Shown here piece by piece: positions 7,745-16,120 of a stretch of 37,775 nucleotides of DNA; position 1 is the first letter of the stretch; every line of letters starts with the position of its first letter. The stretch is taken from NCBI GenBank assembly GCA_000824845.1, contig CCNC01000129.1, positions 1 through 37,775 on the forward strand. The letters run 5' to 3'. The DNA is from Mesorhizobium sp. ORS 3359. GTDB taxonomy: Bacteria > Pseudomonadota > Alphaproteobacteria > Rhizobiales > Rhizobiaceae. The notes below the pieces were generated by a model. That model had not been told where the DNA came from and ran no database searches. It saw only the letters and a program-made list of their open reading frames with translations. The position numbers and the translations under genes were made by a program.

Positions 7745-8665
7745 TCACCACAGAAACCGATTCTCGTTCGCTTTGACGGCGTCCATTTTCTGCAGTCGGA
7801 AGATTTCCTCAACGGACACGATTTCGGGGTCGATGCGGTGAATACCGCCGTCGGCGCGGATGCGGGCAAAGACGTCCTTCATGGCGGTGACCGCTGCCCG
7901 AATAGCATGATTGCCATAGATCACCATCGCAATCTTGCCGAGGGCGCGGATGCGCGCCTCGTTCATTTCCGGATAGGCTGTCGGCACGATGACTATCGGA
8001 GCTTCGCCGCGCCATGCTCGTACAAAACTTTCCACCTCGTCGGGCATCTTCCGCTTGGAGTGGATCAAGATCATGTCGGCGCCAGCTTCTTCATACGCCC
8101 CGGCCCGCTTCAAGGCCTCGGCTTCACCCAGTCCGGCGATCAGCGCTTCGGTGCGCGCAATGACGAGGAAGTCCGCGTCTGCGCGCGTGGCAACGGCCGC
8201 CCGAATTTTTCCAGCGAATTCCTCGGTCCGGATGAGTTCCTGGCGACCATCTGCCAGGAGGCTCGTCACCTTTGGAAAGGCCTTGTCTTCAATGACGACC
8301 GCGGCGGCGCCCGCACGCTCGTATTGCTCGATGGCGTAGATCACGTTGATGGCATTGCCGAAGCCGGTGTCGATATCTGCTATGATCGGCAGCGATGACT
8401 GCTCGGCCATAGCACGGACCATGTCGAGGTGCCGCGTCATGGAGACAAGGCTTGCATCGGGCAGTCCATAAAGAGCGGAAAGTTCGAAACCGGAGGCCCA
8501 GATGCCATGGAAGCCTGCCTCCTCGGCCAGGATTGCCGACAAGGGACTGTGCGCCGCCATGACGTGGGCCAGACGGCCGGCGCAGATATGGGCTCGCAGA
8601 GATGCCCTGCTCGTCAGCGTTGAGGCTCGGGAGATGTGCTTGGGGCTTTGACCAGTTTGCAGCAT
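7745..8665 (-). CDS. palA: Phosphonopyruvate hydrolase, PalA-like
   Basis: About 306 residues of the PEP mutase/isocitrate lyase superfamily. It hydrolyses phosphonopyruvate to pyruvate and phosphate, cutting the C-P bond. The gating-loop motif reads EDKAFPKVTS: threonine replaces the asparagine of PEP mutase (EDKxFPKxNS), a replacement I recall as the marker of Variovorax Pal2 phosphonopyruvate hydrolase. The flanking sequence also matches that enzyme (GFELSALYGLPDA, ADIDTGFGNAINV, IYGNHAIRAAV). Metal-binding aspartates are in ADIDTG (97 and 99). ATG 8665 has AGAGG 8 bases upstream and gives near-family length (about 290); an upstream ATG at 8743 has no good site. The LysR gene upstream is on the same strand, as expected for a pal cluster. 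Confidence 0.88.
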   Translation of the reverse strand: MLQTGQSPKHISRASTLTSRASLRAHICAGRLAHVMAAHSPLSAILAEEAGFHGIWASGFELSALYGLPDASLVSMTRHLDMVRAMAEQSSLPIIADIDTGFGNAINVIYAIEQYERAGAAAVVIEDKAFPKVTSLLADGRQELIRTEEFAGKIRAAVATRADADFLVIARTEALIAGLGEAEALKRAGAYEEAGADMILIHSKRKMPDEVESFVRAWRGEAPIVIVPTAYPEMNEARIRALGKIAMVIYGNHAIRAAVTAMKDVFARIRADGGIHRIDPEIVSVEEIFRLQKMDAVKANENRFLW

Positions 8666-8782
8666 CTTGCGCGCCTCTGGAATCGACGAATGATCGAATG
8701 ACTGCCTCCTGTATTCGGCGACGTCGTTGGCAATCAAACGCATTGATCGATTTTTGAGACCTTTCCATAGCCGAATGCGATG

Positions 8783-9691
8783 TTAACGAGCCTCCGAAAT
8801 CGCCGCCTTTTTACACAGTCGAGCCAACCACCGGCAAAAGGCGCGAGCGAGTTCGGGATTGTCGGAGCGGTCGACCGCATAGGCGCGATATTGCATTCCG
8901 CTTGGCGTAAGCGAACCCGGCACCACATTCAAAGCGCCAGTGCGCACCAGGTCACTGACGATGATCTCGGGCGCTACCAGAAGGCTTTTTCCTGTCATCA
9001 CGGCAGGCAGCGCAAGGTAATTGTGATCGTATCGCGCGCCCGACTTGATATCCCTTGACGTCAGATTCATCCCTCGCAGCCAGGTGGGGAGTATGTCGGG
9101 ACGAGATGTGACGTTGATCATCGGCATGGTGCGAACGACCGAAAGACTTTTGCCTGCTATGTGATTTGGAGGGCCCACACACACGAGTTGCTCGTTATAG
9201 ATCTCCCAATGATCGGCAGGTTCGACGACCGAAAGGTCGCGTGTAATCAAGATGTCGAAATCGTCGGTGGATGTCGGCAGCGAAAGCGAACTGATCACGT
9301 CAACCATCACGCCGCCCATTTCGGTGGAGAATGCCTGAAGATTTGGGATCAAGAATGAATAGGCAAAAGTCGAAAGTGACGTGCGCACGACAATCCGGTT
9401 GGCGTTCGGCCGCGTCCGCCGCCGCATTCTTTGAGCGGTGAAGCACACTGTATCGAGCGGCTCGGAGACAGTGTTGGCGAATAATCTTCCAAACTCGGTC
9501 AGTTCGCTTCGCCTGCCCCGCCGTTCCATCAAGTCTGTCCCGAGATATCCTTCCAGAACGGCTAGGTAGCGGCTGACGGAGCTCTGCGTCGTGCCTAATG
9601 CGTTGGCTGCCCGCGTCAGGCTTCCTTCGCGCACGATCGTTACGAAAGCGCGGATTGCGTTCAAAGGCACTGCTTCGTCTTCGCTCGTCAT
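8783..9691 (-). CDS. LysR-family regulator, PalR-like
   Basis: A 302-residue LysR-type regulator. The N-terminal winged HTH reads LNAIRAFVTIVREGSLTRAANALGTTQSSVSRYLAVLEGYLG, followed by a substrate-binding domain (about 95-295). The start at 9691 (MTSEDEAV) has GGAG 6 bases upstream and gives the normal family length; the in-frame start at 9763 is less likely. It sits 117 bases upstream of the phosphonopyruvate hydrolase gene and divergent from the ABC importer. In Variovorax Pal2 a LysR regulator (PalR) accompanies palA and responds to phosphonoalanine or phosphonopyruvate; the same role here is inference from context. Confidence 0.85.
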   Translation of the reverse strand: MTSEDEAVPLNAIRAFVTIVREGSLTRAANALGTTQSSVSRYLAVLEGYLGTDLMERRGRRSELTEFGRLFANTVSEPLDTVCFTAQRMRRRTRPNANRIVVRTSLSTFAYSFLIPNLQAFSTEMGGVMVDVISSLSLPTSTDDFDILITRDLSVVEPADHWEIYNEQLVCVGPPNHIAGKSLSVVRTMPMINVTSRPDILPTWLRGMNLTSRDIKSGARYDHNYLALPAVMTGKSLLVAPEIIVSDLVRTGALNVVPGSLTPSGMQYRAYAVDRSDNPELARAFCRWLARLCKKAAISEAR

Positions 9692-10081
9692 CGGTAGCTC
9701 CGGAAAGAGTTGGAGGGCTGATCCCTTACGGCAATTCATCTCCAAACTGATACCATCCATCACATTATTCGATATTTGTCACCGGACTGTCGTGTCCCGG
9801 CGGTACCGCGTAGCCATGAGTTCCGGCCCCAGGATGGGTGCATGACATTTCCGCTCAATAGACATGGCTTTCTTACTTATTGCTTTGTGCAATGTGAGCC
9901 AACAGCTCGCATTGCGTGTGCCATCAAATCTGGCGCAGGCTACCCAATCGTCTTGCGTTGGGCACGTTTGACAGCTGGTCCATCAGACCGCTTGAGCGCT
10001 GCGTCCTTTGCATCCGAGGTGCGGGGCGACGAGGTCAGTTGGCCGTGTCGTCGCTTGCGTGAGGAATGAGGAGGCCGCCGC
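9692..10081. promoter_or_regulatory. Divergent promoter region between LysR gene and ABC importer
   Basis: A 390-base region between divergent start codons. ATTGC-N5-GCAAT at 9879-9893 is an interrupted palindrome with the T-N11-A form of a LysR site, about 190 bases before the importer start. AGGAGG precedes the GTG start at 10082. No gene is evident in this stretch. Confidence 0.5.
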
Positions 10082-11257
10082 GTGAGTGGGATTACCATAA
10101 GAAATATTCGCAAGTCGTTCGGGGCCACAAGGGTGCTGCATGACGTTTCGCTCTCGATTGCGGATGGCGAGTTCCTGACCCTGCTCGGCCCGTCGGGATG
10201 CGGAAAATCGACATTGTTGCGCATACTGGCCGGGCTCGAGGTCCAGGACACGGGCAGCATCGAGATTGGCGGTCGTGTGGTGGATGGAGTACGCCCGAAG
10301 CGTCGCGACGTGGCGATGGTGTTCCAATCCTATGCGCTTTACCCGCATATGAGCGTCGCCGCGAACATCGCCCTGCCTTTGCGAATGAGACGACTGAGCC
10401 GCGCGCAGCGCCTGCCGCTCATCGGCCGATGGCTACCAGGCTCCGGGCCGGTGATAAGCGGGATCGAGATGGAGGTTTCTCGCACCGCCGAAGCGCTCGG
10501 AATTGCGCATCTGCTCAACCGCAAACCGGGACAACTGTCCGGCGGACAACGTCAGCGGGTGGCGGTCGGTCGCGCCATGGTGCGCCATCCTGCCGTGTTT
10601 TTGATGGACGAGCCGCTCAGCAATCTCGACGCCAAGCTGAGGGTCCAAATGCGTACCGAGATCAAGGACCTGCACAGGCGCCTTGGGGTGACATTTGTCT
10701 ATGTGACGCACGACCAGGCGGAAGCGATGACGCTGTCTGATCGTGTCGTTGTGATGCGCGACGGCGAGATGTTGCAAGTTGCCCCGCCGCAGGAGATCTA
10801 TGCCGACCCGAACGACATACGCGTGGCCGAGTTCCTGGGATCGCCCAAGATCAACATGGTGGACGCAACAATGCGCGAACCTGGCTTGGTCGATCTTGCG
10901 GGCTCCGCCCTTTCGGTTGCTTGCGAGATAGCACCGGGGTCCAAATTCACTGTCGGCATCCGCCCAGAGGCTTTCCAGTTTGCTGAACATTCCGGTCCGG
11001 GGGTGATCACCGGCTCGGTACGCATGGTCGAGCATATGGGCTCCGATTTGTTCGTCTATTTCGACCCGTCCGGCCTCGAGCAACCGTTGATAGCCAGGCT
11101 TTCCGCCGAGCGCACCCATATTGTGGCCGGACAGACGCTGCATGTCTCAGTCAGATCGGATCAGCTGCTCGTCTTCGACCGCGACGGTCGTCGGGTTCGT
11201 GCGCGAGACGTCTCGAGCGCTCACTCCTCCACGCCAGCCAGGGAATGGGCCCGATGA
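10082..11257 (+). CDS. ABC importer ATP-binding protein, UgpC/MalK type
   Basis: A 391-residue ATPase of the CUT1/Ugp class. Walker A is GPSGCGKST (about 37-45), the Q-loop is MVFQSYALYPHM, the signature is LSGGQRQRVAVGRAM, Walker B is AVFLMDEPLSNLD and the H-loop is THDQAEAMT. The C-terminal TOBE/regulatory domain runs from about residue 240. A roughly 15-residue insert (RAQRLPLIGRWLPGSGP) lies between Q-loop and signature. It starts at GTG with AGGAGG 7 bases upstream. First gene of a plus-strand importer operon; its stop overlaps the next ATG (ATGA). Ugp-type importers take up glycerol phosphates and sugars; a phosphonate substrate here is suggested only by neighbours. Confidence 0.9.
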   Translation: MSGITIRNIRKSFGATRVLHDVSLSIADGEFLTLLGPSGCGKSTLLRILAGLEVQDTGSIEIGGRVVDGVRPKRRDVAMVFQSYALYPHMSVAANIALPLRMRRLSRAQRLPLIGRWLPGSGPVISGIEMEVSRTAEALGIAHLLNRKPGQLSGGQRQRVAVGRAMVRHPAVFLMDEPLSNLDAKLRVQMRTEIKDLHRRLGVTFVYVTHDQAEAMTLSDRVVVMRDGEMLQVAPPQEIYADPNDIRVAEFLGSPKINMVDATMREPGLVDLAGSALSVACEIAPGSKFTVGIRPEAFQFAEHSGPGVITGSVRMVEHMGSDLFVYFDPSGLEQPLIARLSAERTHIVAGQTLHVSVRSDQLLVFDRDGRRVRARDVSSAHSSTPAREWAR

Positions 11258-12222
11258 GCGCAAGCCTGCCTGCTGTCAGTCGGCTTGCGCAGCCCGCGGA
11301 AGCGGTCGTGGGGACGCTATCGTCGCGCGTCTCGCTGCCACGAAGACACTCGTTGCACGAGGCAATGTGGGGTTGGGCACTTATTGCGCCTGCTCTCATC
11401 TTTCTGGTCGTTCTGTTCTTCCTGCCCGTTATCGGCGTTTTTGTCATAGCGTTCAGCGACTGGCAGTTCGGCGCCAGCTCGCTTTCCTTCGTCGGTCTCG
11501 CAAACTTCCGCGAAGTCATCTTTGACGAGGGTTTTCGAGCGTCGCTGATCAACACTGTCGTTTATGCAGTGATGGTTGTTCCGGGAACCGTCCTTGCAGG
11601 ACTTTTGATCGCGCTGCTCATAGAGAGCAGCCATTCGTGCCGCGCTCTTTATCGAGCGGTTCATTTCTTGCCCTTCATGGCCACGGCAACTGCAATGGCG
11701 ATCTCGTGGGAGGCCTTGCTGCATCCCACCATCGGCCTGATCAACCACCGCCTCGCGGCCCTTGGTTTACCTGTCGCCAACTGGCTGCGCGATGAAACGA
11801 CGGCCCTGCCTGTTCTCGCCGTTATCGGCATCTGGCAGAATCTCGGTTACGCCATGGTGCTCTTCATGGCGGGGCTGAAGTCGATCCCGCTTGATTTATA
11901 CGACGCCGCTGAGGTTGACGGGGCCGATCACTGGCTCGATCGCCTGCGCACCGTCACCATTCCAATGCTTGGACCGGTGTCCATGTTCGTCGTCATCGTT
12001 GTGGCACTTAGAGCTTTCGAAACCTTCGACACGGTCCAGATCCTGACCCAAGGCGGCCCGGGCCACTCCTCGGAAATGCTGCTCTACACGATCTACCGGG
12101 AAAGTTTTGAATATTTGCGCGCGGGCTATGGCGCCGCGGTCGCCATCGTCTTTCTCGCAATCGTCGTGGCGCTGACCCTGCTTCAGGCGGGTCGCATGGA
12201 CAAACGGGTACACTATCAATGA
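11254..12222 (+). CDS. ABC importer permease, UgpA/MalF type
   Basis: A 322-residue inner-membrane permease with about six hydrophobic segments (first at about 35-60, ALIFLVVLFFLPVIGVFVIA). The EAA loop lies near residues 215-235 (YDAAEVDGADHWLDRLRTVTIP), where it contacts the ATPase. ATG 11254 is preferred because it overlaps the ATPase stop (ATGA), indicating coupled translation; an ATG nine bases earlier is the alternative. It forms a heterodimeric channel with the next gene product. Confidence 0.9.
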   Translation: MSASLPAVSRLAQPAEAVVGTLSSRVSLPRRHSLHEAMWGWALIAPALIFLVVLFFLPVIGVFVIAFSDWQFGASSLSFVGLANFREVIFDEGFRASLINTVVYAVMVVPGTVLAGLLIALLIESSHSCRALYRAVHFLPFMATATAMAISWEALLHPTIGLINHRLAALGLPVANWLRDETTALPVLAVIGIWQNLGYAMVLFMAGLKSIPLDLYDAAEVDGADHWLDRLRTVTIPMLGPVSMFVVIVVALRAFETFDTVQILTQGGPGHSSEMLLYTIYRESFEYLRAGYGAAVAIVFLAIVVALTLLQAGRMDKRVHYQ

Positions 12223-13055
12223 GCGCGATCCGCCTTTCTCCTGCGGCCGCCATCCTGCGCCACGGCGTGCTGGTCCTCACGTCCGCATTCATTCTCGTAC
12301 CTTTCGTTTGGATGGTCAGCCTGTCGCTCAAATCGCCTGGCGAGATTTTTCGTGCGACCTTCTCGGTCCTTCCGGCGCAATTTTATGGTGTCGACAATTA
12401 CGCCAAGGCGATCACTTCGGTGCCTCTGCCGCGCTACATGGGCAACGGCCTGCTTGTCTGCGCTCTGATCCTGGCAGCACAAATTCTCGTGTGCGCGCCG
12501 GCGGCTTACGCTCTGGCCAAGCTCAAGTTCTGGGGTCGCGATTTCATTTTCGCCATGGTTCTCGTCGGGCTGCTTCTGCCGCACCAGGTGCTGTCCCTTC
12601 CCTTGTTCATCCTGTGCTACAAGCTCGACATCCTGAACACGTACCTGGCCCTGGTTATTCCATACGTCGTCTCACCGTTCGGTATTTTTCTCTTCCGCCA
12701 ATTCTTCAAGAAGATCCCGAACGACATTGTCCACGCGGCTCGGCTCGATGGCCTGTGCGAACTTGCCATCGTCTGGAAAATCATGGTGCCGATGGCGCTG
12801 CCTGCCGTCATCGCGTTTTCCATCTTCTCGGTTGTCGCTCACTGGAACGATCTTTTTTGGCCGCTGATTGCGGTGCGCGACGGCAACCTGATGCCTGCGC
12901 CGCTCGGGATCATGGCCTTCAAGAACGAAGAGGCCGGGAATGACTACGGCCCATTGATGGCCGCATCGACACTGGTCGTCGCCCCTTTGCTCATCGCATT
13001 TCTGGCCGCGCAGAAGTGGTTCGTGGAGGGAATGACTGGTGGCTCGGTGAAATGA
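12219..13055 (+). CDS. ABC importer permease, UgpE/MalG type
   Basis: A 278-residue permease with six predicted membrane segments. The EAA motif region is VHAARLDGLCELAIVWKIMVPMALP (about 180-200). The start overlaps the stop of the preceding permease (ATGA), so the two subunits are coupled. The usual C-terminal ending (QKWFVEGMTGGSVK) is conserved in CUT1 permeases. It partners the upstream permease and the ATPase at 10082. Confidence 0.9.
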   Translation: MSAIRLSPAAAILRHGVLVLTSAFILVPFVWMVSLSLKSPGEIFRATFSVLPAQFYGVDNYAKAITSVPLPRYMGNGLLVCALILAAQILVCAPAAYALAKLKFWGRDFIFAMVLVGLLLPHQVLSLPLFILCYKLDILNTYLALVIPYVVSPFGIFLFRQFFKKIPNDIVHAARLDGLCELAIVWKIMVPMALPAVIAFSIFSVVAHWNDLFWPLIAVRDGNLMPAPLGIMAFKNEEAGNDYGPLMAASTLVVAPLLIAFLAAQKWFVEGMTGGSVK

Positions 13056-13087
13056 ACGCAGCTCACAAATACAATGAGGATCAACCA

Positions 13088-14356
13088 ATGTTCGAAATCA
13101 CGCGGCGCCATTTTCTCGCCGGTTCATCATCCATCTTCCTTACCACGGGGTCTGTCGCGCGCGCGGCGCCCTCGGATGCGCTGCGCGTCGTCGCGCTCCC
13201 CTCCATATTCGCCGACATGTATTTTGCGCTGGGAGCTGCCTATCAGGCGGGACATAACGTTGCGTTGAACATAGACACCTCGATTCGAGAGGATGAGACC
13301 GCCATCACAACCGTGCTGCGCTCGGCAATGATTGGGGAACTGCCGGACGTCCTGTTCATCAGTCCGAACTGTCTTCGTGTATTCGCCGACAGAAAGCTTG
13401 CGCAGAGCCTCGATGATTACCAGCGCAACGAAGCCGGCTGGGGACAAAGTTTCTCACCGGCCGTGACACGAATCGGCCGCTTTGGAGCAAGCATGCATGG
13501 CCTTGGCTTTGCGGTCTCGATGCCGGTGATCCTCTATAATCTCGACCTCTTGAAGCGAATTGGCGTCAGCGAGCCGCCGGACTCCTGGGAAGCAATCACG
13601 GCGCTGGGCCGCAAACTCGATGCCATGGGCAAAGGCCAGGTCGTGGGCGCGTTTATGGAGTACGACAACGGCGGCAACTGGACGTTCCATTGCCTCTTGA
13701 ATGGGTTTGGCGGCCGCATCTTGGCCGATGACGAACGCAACGTCGGATTTGTCGGGCCCGAAGGGCTCGCCGCTCTCGGAATTTTGCGGGATTTCGGCGC
13801 ATGCGGACAAGCGCGAGTGGACATGTCACGCGATCAGGCACGACAGGCATTTTCCGCGGGCCAGATCGGCATCCTGTGTACTTCAAGCAGCAGTTACGCG
13901 GCCATCGCCAAACGCGCCGAAGGGCAGTTTCAAATTGCGATGCGGCCGTTCCCGGTTGCGAATGAAGCCGGTCACCTGCCCGTCGCCGGCCCCATCAGCA
14001 TCATGTTCTCCAAGGATCCGGAGCAGCGACAAAAGGCATGGGAGTTCATGAAGTTCGCTTCAGGTGTCGCGGGGCAGACGATCGTGGCGACGCGCACGGC
14101 ATATCTCCCGGCCAACGATCTCGCGCTCAGCACCGAAGCGCTCCGGCAATATTATGCATCGCGTCCCAACCTCCAGGCGCTGATCCCGGCGTTGTCGGTG
14201 ATGGGACCCTGGGAAGCGTTCCCAGGCGAGAACTCAGTCAAGATCACCACCGTGATAAAGAACCACTTGGCGTCGGTGGTCTTGCTGAAAGTCGCCCCCA
14301 AGCAGGCACTGGAGCAGATGGGACGTGACGTCTCCGATCTCTTGCCATTGCATTGA
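13088..14356 (+). CDS. ABC importer periplasmic substrate-binding protein, Tat-exported
   Basis: A 422-residue extracellular solute-binding protein of the Ugp/Mal family (family 1). It begins MFEITRRHFLAGSS, a twin-arginine signal, with likely cleavage after SVARA, so it is exported folded to the periplasm. ATG 13088 has GAGGA 7 bases upstream; an earlier ATG at 13052 overlapping the permease stop would lengthen the signal by 12 residues. Ligand cannot be read from sequence. Placement after the two permeases completes a four-gene importer. The neighbouring hydrolase and regulator suggest an organophosphonate or organophosphate ligand. Confidence 0.88.
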   Translation: MFEITRRHFLAGSSSIFLTTGSVARAAPSDALRVVALPSIFADMYFALGAAYQAGHNVALNIDTSIREDETAITTVLRSAMIGELPDVLFISPNCLRVFADRKLAQSLDDYQRNEAGWGQSFSPAVTRIGRFGASMHGLGFAVSMPVILYNLDLLKRIGVSEPPDSWEAITALGRKLDAMGKGQVVGAFMEYDNGGNWTFHCLLNGFGGRILADDERNVGFVGPEGLAALGILRDFGACGQARVDMSRDQARQAFSAGQIGILCTSSSSYAAIAKRAEGQFQIAMRPFPVANEAGHLPVAGPISIMFSKDPEQRQKAWEFMKFASGVAGQTIVATRTAYLPANDLALSTEALRQYYASRPNLQALIPALSVMGPWEAFPGENSVKITTVIKNHLASVVLLKVAPKQALEQMGRDVSDLLPLH

Positions 14357-14398
14357 CCGACCCTGACCCCAACCACTCTCAATCAAAGGTGTTATCAA

Positions 14399-15163
14399 AT
14401 GGCATCATTCCTGAAGCGTGACTTGTCGGCTTCTCGCGCGCTAAAAGAAAAACTCCGCTCCGGGGGCATCGGCACCCTGGTACACTCCAGTCATCCCTCG
14501 CCGAGCCTAGTGGAAAAATTGGCTGAATGCGGGTTCGATGCCGTCCTCATCGACTGTGAACACGGTTCGGCCGGTCCGGAACGGGTGGAAGAGATGGCGC
14601 GCGCCGCGAGTCTGTCCGGAGCTGTTTCGATCCTGCGGCCGGAAGATCCCTCGCCATGGATGGTGACCAAGTATCTCGAATGCGGCGTCGACGGTCTGAT
14701 GATCCCGCTGGTGTCGGACGCGAAAGTAGCCCAGAGCATCGTGGACCGGTTCAGGTTCTCCGCGCCATTCGATCACCAGGACCGGTTGCTTATCCTGATG
14801 ATTGAGACCATCGAGGCAGTCAACAACTTGCCGCAAATCATGGCCGTCGAAGGCGTCGACGCCTATTTGGTTGCTCCTGGGGACCTAGCCCTCACGATCG
14901 GCGCTCAGCCCATCACCTACGAATGGCAGCAAGGCAACAAGCCGCAAGCCGTTGCCGAAGTCGTCGATCGTGCGATCAAAACGATAGTGGACGCAGGCAA
15001 GATCTGCGGCACGCTCGTCAACCATAGCGACGTGGGGTCCTTCGTCGATAAGGGCGTTCGGCTCGTTTATGATCATGCGAACCATATGTTGAGCTATGGC
15101 GCTCGTGAGTTCCATGGTCGTTTGAAGCAGTTGCCATATAAACTGGAAGCGGTCTCTGCATGA
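14399..15163 (+). CDS. HpcH/HpaI-family aldolase
   Basis: A 254-residue class II pyruvate-type aldolase. Family features are ALIDCEHGSAGPERVEEM (catalytic-type histidine near 58), SILRPEDPSPW with the substrate arginine, LMIETIEAVNN with the metal-binding glutamate, and VDAYLVAPGDLALTIG with the metal aspartate. Such enzymes reversibly cleave 4-hydroxy-2-oxoacids to pyruvate or related oxoacids plus an aldehyde. The substrate is unknown. It follows the binding-protein gene by 42 bases on the same strand, so it probably acts on the imported compound. It could release pyruvate or phosphonopyruvate, but that is speculation. Confidence 0.85.
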   Translation: MASFLKRDLSASRALKEKLRSGGIGTLVHSSHPSPSLVEKLAECGFDAVLIDCEHGSAGPERVEEMARAASLSGAVSILRPEDPSPWMVTKYLECGVDGLMIPLVSDAKVAQSIVDRFRFSAPFDHQDRLLILMIETIEAVNNLPQIMAVEGVDAYLVAPGDLALTIGAQPITYEWQQGNKPQAVAEVVDRAIKTIVDAGKICGTLVNHSDVGSFVDKGVRLVYDHANHMLSYGAREFHGRLKQLPYKLEAVSA

Positions 15164-15171
15164 TGTCAGCC

Positions 15172-15212
15172 GTTCAGCATGTGCCGCCAAGCCTCGGTGC
15201 GACATGCTGAAC
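15172..15212. terminator. Long hairpin between convergent operons
   Basis: Perfect 11-bp arms (15172-15182 and 15202-15212, GTTCAGCATGT and its complement) flank a 19-base loop. The hairpin lies between the convergent aldolase and methyltransferase genes. There is no U-tract, so it may be a bidirectional transcript end or 3' stabiliser. Confidence 0.55.
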
Positions 15213-15256
15213 GAGGTTGAGATGATCCGCGCCATACAAGGGCGAGACACTGCTCG

Positions 15257-16078
15257 TTATGGCCGCGCTGCCAAGAGCAAAGAAGCGACGCCGCGCTCGA
15301 TGAAGGTCCCGGTGGGCGACATCGCCGAGAGCCGGGACCGCAAGCCATCCTCGAATACCGGCCGTCGGTCGCCGAGTACCCCAGGGCAAGCCTTGGATGT
15401 GGACAAGATATAGCCGACGAGCGAATCGAGATCCCAATGATGTTCGTAAGGAAAGCTTTTGTCCTGAATGTCGCTGAAGGCGGAACGGGCAAGGATGACA
15501 CCATTCGATTCCTTCAAGGCAGATCGGATACCTTCCCTCCCCGCCGGAAAGAAGCCGCCCCAGAAAGCCTCGGTATAGGCGAGTTGTTCCAACCACCAAT
15601 CATCGGGTGAACAGTTCGAACGCTGCCTCGAAATGACAGCGATAGCACAGTCGTGCGCCGCCACCTTCTCAAGGTAGTTCACGACCCGCTCCCGATCCAT
15701 CCAATGGAACGCGCCCGCTATCGTGACCAGGGAAAACGGGCCGATGTCCAGGCCAAGCTCCTCGGATTTTCCCGTCACGAAGGAGACGTTCCGAGCGCCG
15801 GACCTGGCGGCGTATTGGCGTGCCTCATCGATCATAGCTTGATCGGGGTCCACGGCGATGACTTCATCGGCAAATCGAGCAAGCGGAACACTGATCTGGC
15901 CAGTTCCGCAGCCAAGATCGAGCAAGATGGCCGGCTCTCGGCCAGAAAGGTAATTTTGTGTCAAGAAATCGAACATCGCGGCCGGATAGTCTGCTTGGTA
16001 GCGCGCAAAATAGTAAGCGGCTCCCGCAAACAGATCCGCAGGCGCGGTGGTCATTATTTGACGGTCTGTTGTGCTCAT
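15257..16078 (-). CDS. Class I SAM-dependent methyltransferase
   Basis: A 273-residue Rossmann-fold methyltransferase. Motif I is ILLDLGCGTGQISVPL (about 51-66), followed by VIAVDPD with the acidic residue that binds the SAM ribose and by FSLVTIAGAFHWMDRERV. It resembles the Methyltransf_11/trans-aconitate-methyltransferase-like group; the substrate cannot be inferred from this. AAGGA lies about 10 bases before the ATG at 16078. It lies 42 bases downstream of the aminotransferase gene on the same strand, so it could be the last gene of the minus-strand phosphonate run. Confidence 0.85.
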   Translation of the reverse strand: MSTTDRQIMTTAPADLFAGAAYYFARYQADYPAAMFDFLTQNYLSGREPAILLDLGCGTGQISVPLARFADEVIAVDPDQAMIDEARQYAARSGARNVSFVTGKSEELGLDIGPFSLVTIAGAFHWMDRERVVNYLEKVAAHDCAIAVISRQRSNCSPDDWWLEQLAYTEAFWGGFFPAGREGIRSALKESNGVILARSAFSDIQDKSFPYEHHWDLDSLVGYILSTSKACPGVLGDRRPVFEDGLRSRLSAMSPTGTFIERGVASLLLAARP

Positions 16079-16120
16079 TTCCGGTATTCCTTGTCTTGAT
16101 GGATCGACTGTTTGACGTTT

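Noticed and set aside
7745..8743. Calling this gene isocitrate lyase or PEP mutase
   Set aside because: The gating motif has T instead of N, and flanking motifs follow phosphonopyruvate hydrolase; isocitrate lyase motifs (KKCGH) are absent.
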